NCBI GenBank assembly: GCA_002392945.1
Contig: DGHZ01000035.1
Location: forward strand, 1,054 to 7,509
Source of the DNA: Caryophanales bacterium UBA3835
GTDB taxonomy: Bacteria; Bacillota_I; Bacilli_A; RFN20; CAG-826
Length of the DNA stretch: 6,456 bases
Direction: 5' to 3'
The notes beneath the pieces are model-generated. The model ran no database searches. It was not told the DNA's origin and was given only the letters and a program-made list of their open reading frames with translations. Shown piece by piece: positions 1 through 4,859 of this stretch. A program made the translations under genes and the position numbers. The number at the start of each line of letters is the position of its first letter. Position 1 is the stretch's first letter.

Positions 1-185
1 AGTTCATTAACTACGTTAATAACACTGACCCAAATATTTAAAGCATCAGTCTCTACCCAGCCTGAATGAGGAAAACTACAGACCACTTCTTCTTGAGTCA
101 TATTTACCACTCTTCCATTTTTATCTACTAGAATCGCTCTAGTACTAGTGGTGCCTTGATCAATAGTTAAAATATATTTCTCCAT
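1..185 (-). CDS. glpK: Glycerol kinase, N-terminal fragment (cut by the window edge)
   Basis: This is the first 61 codons of an FGGY-family sugar kinase, cut off by the left window edge. Glycerol kinase makes sn-glycerol 3-phosphate from glycerol and ATP in the cytoplasm, feeding glycolysis and lipid synthesis. The sequence shows the family's N-terminal phosphate-binding motif DQGTTSTR at residues 9-16 within YILTIDQGTTSTRAIL, and then GWVETD at about residue 43, matching the GWVEHD seen in glycerol kinases just before an IW pair. The glycerol-binding residues fall outside the window, so glycerol specificity rests on the close N-terminal match. The ATG (185-183) follows the aminopeptidase stop by 2 nt. 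Its likely ribosome binding site AAAGG (202-198) lies inside the last codons of that gene, with a rather long 12-nt spacing. It is probably the fourth gene of the yigZ-mrp-pepP unit. Another FGGY kinase is possible but less likely. Confidence 0.9.
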   Translation of the reverse strand, partial: MEKYILTIDQGTTSTRAILVDKNGRVVNMTQEEVVCSFPHSGWVETDALNIWVSVINVVNE

Positions 186-187
186 AT

Positions 188-1450
188 TTACTTACGACCT
201 TTAAGCATTTTCTCAATATCAGCAACTTCTTTTTTAATACCTTTAGATAAGCAAACTGCCCCATCTTCGGTAATTAAAACATCATCTTCAATACGAACCC
301 CGATTTTATCTTCAACAAAATATAATCCTGGTTCTACTGTAATAACGTTTCCTGGAACAAGTTGACGATTTCTATCACCGACATCATGAGTGTCTAGTCC
401 TAAATAATGAGAAACATTATGAATATAATATTTCATGATGTCGTCTTCTTTAGAAATAAGTTTTCTTTTAATACATTCACCTTTTAGGAAATCAATGGTG
501 AATTGTTGTAAATCTTTTAAAGTTAATCCTGGTTTAGCAAAGCTAATAACCGCTTTGTTACACGCTAAAACAGCCTCATAAATTTCTCTTTGTTTAGCAG
601 AGAATATTCCAGATACTGGGAAAGTTCTAGAAATATCAGCGCTATAGCCATGGTGTTTATAACCAAGGTCAAAAAGAACCACATCATCAAATTCTAATAG
701 TTTATCTTGTTGTGAGATTGGATGATGTAAGGTTGTCGAATTAACTCCACTTCCTACAATAGTTTCAAAAGATAATTCATGACGTCCATGGGTTTTACCA
801 AAAAATTCAAAACGATCACTAAGTTCGTGTTCAGAAACACCAATATGCATATTGTTTAACAGTTCATTAATTCCTAAGCTAGTGCAGTTAATAGCTTCCA
901 CCATTTCTGCAATTTCGCTATCGGATTTTACTAAACGTAATTCAACAATAAGTGGATAAACATTACTAAAAGTAAGATGAGGATATTTTTCTTCTAATTC
1001 TTTCTTATAGATTTGAGTGGAGACTCCATTTTTAATTTTAAGTTCATCACTTAAGTCTAAATATAAGTGAGATATATTTCCATATACATTATTCTCTTTA
1101 GATAATCCCATCTGAAGCATAGCTTCAAAATTATTATTAGAATAAACATTAGTGATTTGAGAGATTTCACTTGCTTGTTCAAAGGATAGTCTTTTACCAG
1201 TCCATCTCTCTTTAAGTTCGTTGTGTTCATCTAAGAATAAGTATTCTTTTCTTTCTCCTGGACACTTCACTAACATGAGGACACTATTTTCTTGTTCGAT
1301 ACCAGTTAAATAGAAGAAGTTACGATTAGCGTGAAATGGATAGAATTCATCTTCGCTTCTAATTTTAGCTGCACCAGCAAAAACCAGTGTCAAAGAATTA
1401 TCTGGTAATGAATCAAATAATTTTTCTCTTCGTAAATAAAATTCTTTCAT
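188..1450 (-). CDS. pepP: Xaa-Pro aminopeptidase (M24B metallopeptidase)
   Basis: A 420-residue cytoplasmic enzyme expected to release an N-terminal residue that precedes proline, as in peptide turnover. Residues about 1-160 form the N-terminal aminopeptidase-P domain (NRNFFYLTG at 42-50 is typical). Residues about 175-405 form the pita-bread catalytic domain. All five expected dinuclear metal ligands can be seen: D261 (FDLGY), D272 (ADISRTFP), H348 (HNVSHYLGLDTHD), E373 (VEPGLYF) and E388 (VRIEDD). H242/H243 (TTLHHP) fits the active-site His of E. coli PepP. The length is close to the family's usual 430-440, so the gene looks intact. The start is set by a strong AAGGAGG site 7 nt upstream, placed within the end of the mrp gene. 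The ATG overlaps the mrp stop (TAATG), so translation is probably coupled. A prolidase is the main alternative, but the N-terminal domain favours PepP. Confidence 0.95.
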   Translation of the reverse strand: MKEFYLRREKLFDSLPDNSLTLVFAGAAKIRSEDEFYPFHANRNFFYLTGIEQENSVLMLVKCPGERKEYLFLDEHNELKERWTGKRLSFEQASEISQITNVYSNNNFEAMLQMGLSKENNVYGNISHLYLDLSDELKIKNGVSTQIYKKELEEKYPHLTFSNVYPLIVELRLVKSDSEIAEMVEAINCTSLGINELLNNMHIGVSEHELSDRFEFFGKTHGRHELSFETIVGSGVNSTTLHHPISQQDKLLEFDDVVLFDLGYKHHGYSADISRTFPVSGIFSAKQREIYEAVLACNKAVISFAKPGLTLKDLQQFTIDFLKGECIKRKLISKEDDIMKYYIHNVSHYLGLDTHDVGDRNRQLVPGNVITVEPGLYFVEDKIGVRIEDDVLITEDGAVCLSKGIKKEVADIEKMLKGRK

Positions 1451-2274
1451 TATTTCTCCTCCTTAATAACCGCTTCAGTAATACATTCAAATTCAGGGAA
1501 TTCTATAAATTCCACTTCCCCTTTGTCCACTCTAGTAGCGTTTTCACTGACTAAAGGTAATTTGCCTAAAACTTTAAAGTCTAACTTTTTAGCAAACTCA
1601 TCTAAATGAGACTCTCCAAATAAAGGAATCTTTTCTTCACATTTTGGACATTTAAGATAAGACATATTTTCTACAACACCCAAAACCTTGATATTCATCA
1701 TTCTCGCCATCTTAATAGCTTTGGTTACGACTAAAGAGACTAAATCTTGAGGCGATGTAACAATAATTAAGTCATCAATAGGAATCATTTGGAAAGTTGT
1801 TAAAGCAATATCACCAGTTCCTGGTGGCATATCGATTAATAAATAGTCTAAATCTTCCCATAAAACATCTTCATAGAACTGTTTCACTAAATTTCCTAAT
1901 AAGACGCCTCTCCAAATAATTGGTTCAGAGTCATCTTCTAACAAGCAGTTAGCGGAAATAACTTGAATACCAGTTTTAGATTCAAGTGGATAGATGACCC
2001 CATCTTCTCCGACCGCCTTATCTTTAATACCAAAAGCTTTAGGAATACTAGGACCAGTAACGTCAGCGTCTAATATGCCGACTCTATATCCTTTCTTTTT
2101 TAAAGAAACAGCAAGATAAGAGGTGATAAATGATTTACCCACTCCACCTTTACCAGATAAAACCGCGATAACGTGTTTTACACTAGATCTTTCATTTAAT
2201 TTTGCTTTTTTAATTTCGCTTTCGCAGTTGCCACTACTTGGACAACCTTCACATTGATGATTACAATCTGCCAT
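1450..2274 (-). CDS. mrp: Mrp/NBP35-family iron-sulfur carrier ATPase
   Basis: A 274-residue cytoplasmic P-loop ATPase of the Mrp/ApbC/NBP35 family, whose members bind and pass on [4Fe-4S] clusters. From the N-terminus it has a Cys-rich tip (C4, C8, C11, C17) whose last three Cys have the C-x2-C-x5-C spacing of NBP35. Then come a deviant Walker A GKGGVGKS (41-48), a switch region DADVTGPS (69-76), DMPPGTGD (148-155), and the cluster-bridging CxxC as KCPKC (C209, C212). The start is placed at 2274, not at the upstream in-frame ATG at 2331, for three reasons. GAAAGG (2287-2282) sits 7 nt before it, the Cys tip begins directly after it, and the longer form would add 19 unrelated residues overlapping 44 bp of yigZ. 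The gene lies 13 nt after yigZ and overlaps pepP by 1 nt. N-terminal Cys-rich versions like this are common in clostridia and relatives. The client protein cannot be told from the sequence. Confidence 0.93.
   Translation of the reverse strand: MADCNHQCEGCPSSGNCESEIKKAKLNERSSVKHVIAVLSGKGGVGKSFITSYLAVSLKKKGYRVGILDADVTGPSIPKAFGIKDKAVGEDGVIYPLESKTGIQVISANCLLEDDSEPIIWRGVLLGNLVKQFYEDVLWEDLDYLLIDMPPGTGDIALTTFQMIPIDDLIIVTSPQDLVSLVVTKAIKMARMMNIKVLGVVENMSYLKCPKCEEKIPLFGESHLDEFAKKLDFKVLGKLPLVSENATRVDKGEVEFIEFPEFECITEAVIKEEK
1458..1464 (-). promoter_or_regulatory. Strong ribosome binding site of pepP, inside mrp
   Basis: AAGGAGG on the minus strand, 7 nt before the pepP ATG, encoded within the last codons of mrp (Lys-Glu-Glu-Lys). 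It is the most consensus-like site in the window. It suggests that pepP is translated well on the polycistronic message, in addition to any coupling through the TAATG overlap. Confidence 0.85.
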
Positions 2275-2281
2275 AATGATG

Positions 2282-2287
2282 CCTTTC
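2282..2287 (-). promoter_or_regulatory. Ribosome binding site that fixes the mrp start
   Basis: On the minus strand GAAAGG lies 7 nt before the ATG at 2274, in the 13-nt gap after the yigZ stop codon. No comparable site precedes the alternative in-frame ATG at 2331. This decides for the shorter 274-residue Mrp protein. Confidence 0.75.
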
Positions 2288-2671
2288 TTATTTTTCAACA
2301 ATAGTTGAATGATTAATAGCGTCGACTCCACTAGCTAAATATGTTCTTAATAAACGAGACGCTCCTAATTCACTACCTCCAAAATAGCGGACTACGATAA
2401 TTGCTGTATCCACTAAGTTCTTCTTTGTTAATAGTTCAAGTAGAGGTCTACCTGCTGTTCCTTTAGGTTCTTTATCGTCAGTGGATTTAGAATTCACACC
2501 AATTCGATAAGCATAGACCACATGTTTAGCTTTTGGATTAGCTTTTCTAATTTCCTCAAGCCTAGTTTTAAACTCCTCAACATCAGAAACAGGAAAAGCA
2601 TAGGAATAAAATTTGCTTTTAAGCAATTCAATATAACCTTGTCCTTCTTTTGAGATGGTGAAATTAGCCAT
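2288..2671 (-). CDS. YigZ/IMPACT-family protein, single-domain form
   Basis: A 127-residue protein matching the N-terminal (UPF0029/IMPACT) domain of the YigZ family. Signature segments are AKHVVYAYRIG (48-58, with H50), DDKEPKGTAGRP (65-76) and RYFGGSELGASRLLRTY (95-111). Usual bacterial YigZ proteins are about 200-215 residues with a second, ferredoxin-like DUF1949 domain. Here the protein ends just after the first domain, and the next 13 nt run directly into mrp, so there is no remnant of a second domain. In the last motif the usual LGAGGLVRAY reads LGASRLLRTY. The molecular role of bacterial YigZ is poorly defined; eukaryotic IMPACT regulates the Gcn2 kinase. An in-frame TAA lies two codons upstream of the ATG, so the start is fixed. 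Its GAAAGG site (2696-2691) is 19 nt upstream, separated from the ATG by a perfect palindrome. It is the first gene of the minus-strand unit. Confidence 0.88.
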   Translation of the reverse strand: MANFTISKEGQGYIELLKSKFYSYAFPVSDVEEFKTRLEEIRKANPKAKHVVYAYRIGVNSKSTDDKEPKGTAGRPLLELLTKKNLVDTAIIVVRYFGGSELGASRLLRTYLASGVDAINHSTIVEK

Positions 2672-2687
2672 ATTTTACTAGTAAAAT
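2672..2687. repeat. Perfect 16-bp palindrome in the yigZ leader
   Basis: ATTTTACTAGTAAAAT is its own reverse complement. It directly abuts the yigZ ATG and fills most of the 19-nt gap between the ribosome binding site (GAAAGG) and the start codon. As DNA it could be an operator for a dimeric regulator acting on the divergent promoters. As RNA it could form a 6-bp A/U-rich stem with a CUAG loop that changes the effective spacing at the start codon. The palindrome is seen directly; either function is inference. Confidence 0.6.
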
Positions 2688-2740
2688 CTACCTTTCAACG
2701 TGCTTTTAGTGTATTATTTTTCTTAAGGAAAATAAAGATA
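2672..2740. promoter_or_regulatory. Divergent intergenic region between yigZ and the CPBP protease gene
   Basis: These 69 bp must hold the promoters of both divergent units, unless these start inside neighbouring genes. The best minus-strand -10 candidate is TAATAC (2716-2711), and the best plus-strand candidate is the overlapping TATTAT (2712-2717). Neither has a good -35 hexamer at 16-18 bp, so exact promoters are uncertain. The plus-strand ribosome binding site AAGGA (2725-2729) is 11 nt before the ATG at 2741. The minus-strand site GAAAGG is at 2696-2691. The 16-bp palindrome at 2672-2687 is listed separately. Confidence 0.5.
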
Positions 2741-3499
2741 ATGTTTTCAAAAGAAGAAAATTCAACCAATAAAAGTGAACAAAGAGGTGACTTATTAACA
2801 GGCAAATACGCGCCATTTAAGAGCGTTCAGCTCGACATATGGAAAGAACTTCTTTTATTTGCGATAGGTAATGTTTTTGTCTTATCTTTAATTTCCACAG
2901 TAGTCGGTACAATCTTATTTTCGATGAATGAAGTTGATAAAGCTGGAGCAAAAGCGTTAATCACATATTCGATATTGTTCGCTATTTTAGTGGCAGTTAT
3001 TGGACTTGACTATAAAAAACTATTCCCAAAGTTTAAGAGTTGGCTCCCGTATGTAGTAGGTATTGTAATAGGTGGAGTCATATTAGCATTTGATCAATTA
3101 TATATGACTATAATTAACCTATTTTATACAGTTGGACCAGGCTCAAACGAAACAAGCATTAGACAAGTTATTGCAAGATATCCAGCTGCTTCAATAATCA
3201 TTTTTGGATTCATTGGACCGGCCTGCGAAGAACTTACTTATAGAGTTGGCTTATTCAATTTGATAAAAAGATGGAATCGTGTGGCGTCTTATATTTTTGC
3301 TAGTTTAATCTTTGGCTTTATTCATATGGACTTCAGTGGAAATATTGCTACCGAATTTATCATCTTACCAACTTATGTCATCCCTGGAGCGTTATTAGCT
3401 TTAGCGTATGATTTATATGATTTACCGTGCTCACTTACCGCGCACATTGCAAATAATTTATTTGTTATTGTTGGACAGGTTATAGTAATTAATTCATGA
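2741..3499 (+). CDS. CPBP-family (CAAX/Abi type) intramembrane metalloprotease
   Basis: A 252-residue polytopic membrane protein. After a hydrophilic N-terminus of about 35 residues there are roughly seven or eight hydrophobic segments (about 36-60, 70-90, 101-120, 148-160, 183-195, 205-225, 234-250). All three CPBP glutamic-protease motifs are present: EELTYR (E163, E164, R168), the His of FGFIHMDF (H195), and HIANN (H235, N238, N239). This suggests an active enzyme that cleaves within or next to the membrane. Relatives include eukaryotic Rce1, bacteriocin self-immunity proteins and regulators of membrane signalling. The substrate here is unknown, and no bacteriocin-like small gene is visible nearby. 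The ATG has AAGGA 11 nt upstream. The stop codon TGA overlaps the next gene's ATG (ATGA), so the two are likely translationally coupled. Confidence 0.92.
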   Translation: MFSKEENSTNKSEQRGDLLTGKYAPFKSVQLDIWKELLLFAIGNVFVLSLISTVVGTILFSMNEVDKAGAKALITYSILFAILVAVIGLDYKKLFPKFKSWLPYVVGIVIGGVILAFDQLYMTIINLFYTVGPGSNETSIRQVIARYPAASIIIFGFIGPACEELTYRVGLFNLIKRWNRVASYIFASLIFGFIHMDFSGNIATEFIILPTYVIPGALLALAYDLYDLPCSLTAHIANNLFVIVGQVIVINS

Positions 3500-4395
3500 A
3501 AAAAATCACTTTTTTGTCGTCTTTTTGGCTTAAAATCCTTGCTATCGTCTTTATGACTTTAGATCATCTTGGGATATATTTTGCCGTGCAATATCCAACT
3601 GTTCAATCAATGATCGATTTATCAAATATCTTTAGAATATTAGGCCGTTTAGCGTTACCACTTTTTATCTTCTTAATTGCAGAAGGAGTAAGACATACTA
3701 AAAACTTTAATAAATATATTTTAAGATTAGGAATTATTGGCTCTATTGTTTCTATTCCATTTATATTATTTACATTTACTAATCTATTCCCAGTGGCAAC
3801 CCCAATATATAGACATGGAAATATTTTTATTGATTTAGTATTAACTGCCCTAGCAATATATTTGATTAAACACCCAAATATAAAAGTTAAATTACTTACA
3901 CTACTTCCACTTGCGTTTTCCATTCTCTCTTTTGTGGTTAAATCTATAGAAACAGGTAACGCCATGGAGATACACTGGTTCCATTATTTCCTCAATATGC
4001 AATATGACTGGGTGTCTATTGTTTTGGGATTAGGATTCTATTTCTCGTATACATTCGCAGATATATTCCTAGATTATTTACAAGAAAAGTCAGGAATAGA
4101 TAAAAGTATATGGGTTGAAAACGGCAGCTATAGATTTGCGGTTAACTTATTCTTAATTTTCGTTAATGTTGTCGTATTAACCTTTCAATTCGTATTTATC
4201 TATTTATGGCCTAAAGGAGTATTCTGGGATGCAGGAATTCAACTATATGCATTACTTTCTAGTGCATTACTTTTGTTTTATTCAGGCAAAAGAGGGTATA
4301 ATGCTAAATGGTTCCGAGTTGGAACTTATATCTATTACCCATTACATATATTAATTATCGCCATAATATTTATTATTCAAAACGGAGGATTATAA
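3496..4395 (+). CDS. TraX-family polytopic membrane protein (putative acyl/acetyltransferase)
   Basis: A 299-residue protein with about nine hydrophobic segments and almost no soluble domain. It matches the TraX family: LKILAIVFMTLDHLG (12-26) with the conserved Asp-His pair D23-H24, GRLALPLF (50-57), EGVRHT (63-68), YILRLG (74-79), and a late YYPLH (280-284) as in integral membrane acyltransferases. F-plasmid TraX N-acetylates pilin. Chromosomal homologues are widespread in Firmicutes without conjugation genes, and their substrates are unknown. No conjugation gene is visible here, so the name should not be read as evidence of transfer. The gene starts inside the stop codon of the CPBP protease (ATGA), with only a weak AG-rich region before it. 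It ends 1 nt before the thioredoxin start, whose binding site lies in its last codons. The three genes therefore form one unit. Confidence 0.88.
   Translation: MKKITFLSSFWLKILAIVFMTLDHLGIYFAVQYPTVQSMIDLSNIFRILGRLALPLFIFLIAEGVRHTKNFNKYILRLGIIGSIVSIPFILFTFTNLFPVATPIYRHGNIFIDLVLTALAIYLIKHPNIKVKLLTLLPLAFSILSFVVKSIETGNAMEIHWFHYFLNMQYDWVSIVLGLGFYFSYTFADIFLDYLQEKSGIDKSIWVENGSYRFAVNLFLIFVNVVVLTFQFVFIYLWPKGVFWDAGIQLYALLSSALLLFYSGKRGYNAKWFRVGTYIYYPLHILIIAIIFIIQNGGL
4384..4388 (+). promoter_or_regulatory. Ribosome binding site of the thioredoxin gene, inside the TraX-like gene
   Basis: GGAGG lies 8 nt before the ATG at 4397 and is encoded by the penultimate Gly-Gly codons of the TraX-like gene. It is near consensus with ideal spacing, so thioredoxin is probably the best-translated product of this unit. 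Confidence 0.8.
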
Positions 4396-4396
4396 G

Positions 4397-4705
4397 ATGA
4401 TTAAACACGTTGAAACTCAAGAAGAATTAAAAGAATTACTTTCTAAAGGAGATGTCTTGTTAGACTTCTTTGCCACTTGGTGTGGACCATGTAGAATGTT
4501 AGGACCAGTTTTAGAAGGATTAGACAAGAAGGATGACTTTAATGTGCAAATTGTTAAAGTCGACACCGATGAAGCCCCTGAACTTGCTGGAGCATTCCAA
4601 GTTGAAAGCATTCCAACATTATTCTTTTTCTCAGAAGGAAAACTCGTTAGAAGATTTAGCGGTTTTTTAAGAGAAGATCAAATTAGAGATTTTTGTAAGA
4701 AATAA
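4397..4705 (+). CDS. trxA: Thioredoxin
   Basis: A 102-residue single-domain thioredoxin, close to the family's usual 105. It is expected to reduce disulfides of cytoplasmic proteins, itself being recharged by thioredoxin reductase. The active site WCGPC is at 28-32 (C29, C32), preceded by the buried acidic D23 in LLDFFATWCGPC. The cis-proline loop is SIPT (P73), followed by the FFFSEGK strand-turn and a final helix. There is no signal peptide or membrane segment, so it acts in the cytoplasm. An extra Cys (C100) sits near the C-terminus. It is the last protein gene of the protease/TraX-like unit, 1 nt after the previous stop. No classical terminator separates it from the downstream tRNA gene. 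Since many genomes carry several thioredoxin-like genes, the symbol trxA is a family-level call. Confidence 0.94.
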   Translation: MIKHVETQEELKELLSKGDVLLDFFATWCGPCRMLGPVLEGLDKKDDFNVQIVKVDTDEAPELAGAFQVESIPTLFFFSEGKLVRRFSGFLREDQIRDFCKK

Positions 4706-4707
4706 TT

Positions 4708-4716
4708 TGCTATAAT
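4708..4716 (+). promoter_or_regulatory. Extended -10 promoter for the tRNA-Gly gene
   Basis: TGCTATAAT is a perfect extended -10 element (TGnTATAAT) just after the thioredoxin stop. No good -35 hexamer is visible 16-18 bp upstream (the region is AT-rich, GATTTT-like), which extended -10 promoters tolerate. The predicted start, 6-7 nt downstream, falls at about 4722-4724 in a G run, some 27 nt before the mature tRNA 5' end. Confidence 0.7.
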
Positions 4717-4718
4717 TA

Positions 4719-4745
4719 AGCGGGTGTTATAAAATAACATTCGCT
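4719..4745 (+). other. RNA hairpin between thioredoxin and tRNA-Gly
   Basis: A 12-bp stem with an AAA loop (arms 4719-4730 and 4734-4745). Ten pairs are Watson-Crick and two are G-U, so it is continuous only as plus-strand RNA; the minus-strand transcript would have two A-C mismatches. No T run follows, so it is not a normal intrinsic terminator. It may protect the 3' end of the thioredoxin message or guide cleavage of a thioredoxin-tRNA read-through transcript. The tRNA begins 4 nt later. If transcription starts near 4723, the outer stem pairs are missing from the tRNA's own primary transcript. Confidence 0.6.
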
Positions 4746-4749
4746 ACTC

Positions 4750-4823
4750 GCAGGTGTAGTTCAGTGGTAGAACACTAGCCTTCCAAGCTAGTTATGCGGG
4801 TCCGATTCCCGTCACCTGCTCCA
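4750..4823 (+). tRNA. tRNA-Gly (anticodon UCC, reads GGA)
   Basis: A full cloverleaf can be drawn. The acceptor stem is 4750-4756 with 4813-4819 (7 bp). The D stem is GTTC/GAAC (4759-4762, 4770-4773) with loop AGTGGTA carrying G18-G19. The anticodon stem is CTAGC/GCTAG with loop CTTCCAA, anticodon TCC at 4782-4784. The variable loop has 4 nt. The T stem is GCGGG/CCCGT (one G-U pair) with loop TCCGATT. The discriminator is U73 (4820), usual for bacterial tRNA-Gly, and CCA is encoded at 4821-4823. Layout closely follows B. subtilis tRNA-Gly(UCC). The oddity is position 55 (4802): C replaces the nearly invariant U that becomes pseudouridine. Otherwise the gene looks functional. It is flanked by its own promoter and terminator. 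Confidence 0.95.
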
Positions 4824-4835
4824 GAATTAGCAAAT

Positions 4836-4859
4836 AACAGTGCTCGCACTGTTTTTTTT
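4836..4859 (+). terminator. Intrinsic terminator after tRNA-Gly
   Basis: A 7-bp perfect stem AACAGTG/CACTGTT (4836-4842, 4847-4853) with a CTCG loop, merging into a run of eight T (4852-4859). It begins 13 nt after the encoded CCA. It ends the plus-strand tRNA transcript and any read-through from the protease/TraX/thioredoxin unit. The opposite strand has the same hairpin followed by TTATTTGC, a poor U tract, so it may only weakly stop the convergent CotH-like gene, whose stop codon touches the T run. Confidence 0.9.

Noticed and set aside
2741..3499. CPBP protease as a bacteriocin immunity or abortive-infection gene
   Set aside because: The family includes such proteins, but no bacteriocin precursor, transporter or phage-defence gene is visible, so only the protease family call is supported.
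3603..3965. Open reading frame of 120 codons on the minus strand inside the TraX-like gene
   Set aside because: It lies wholly antisense to a well-supported membrane protein gene, shows no recognisable motif and has no convincing ribosome binding site.
3496..4395. TraX-like gene as evidence of a conjugative element
   Set aside because: No relaxase, coupling protein or secretion gene is present; chromosomal TraX-family genes are common in Firmicutes and the neighbours are housekeeping-type.
4417..4611. Open reading frame of 64 codons on the minus strand inside the thioredoxin gene
   Set aside because: It is antisense to the conserved WCGPC region, has low-complexity Ser/Asn-rich content and no family resemblance, so it is a shadow frame.
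4719..4745. Intrinsic terminator of the thioredoxin gene
   Set aside because: The stem is long but is followed by ACTCGCAGG with no T run, so it does not meet the standard for an intrinsic terminator.
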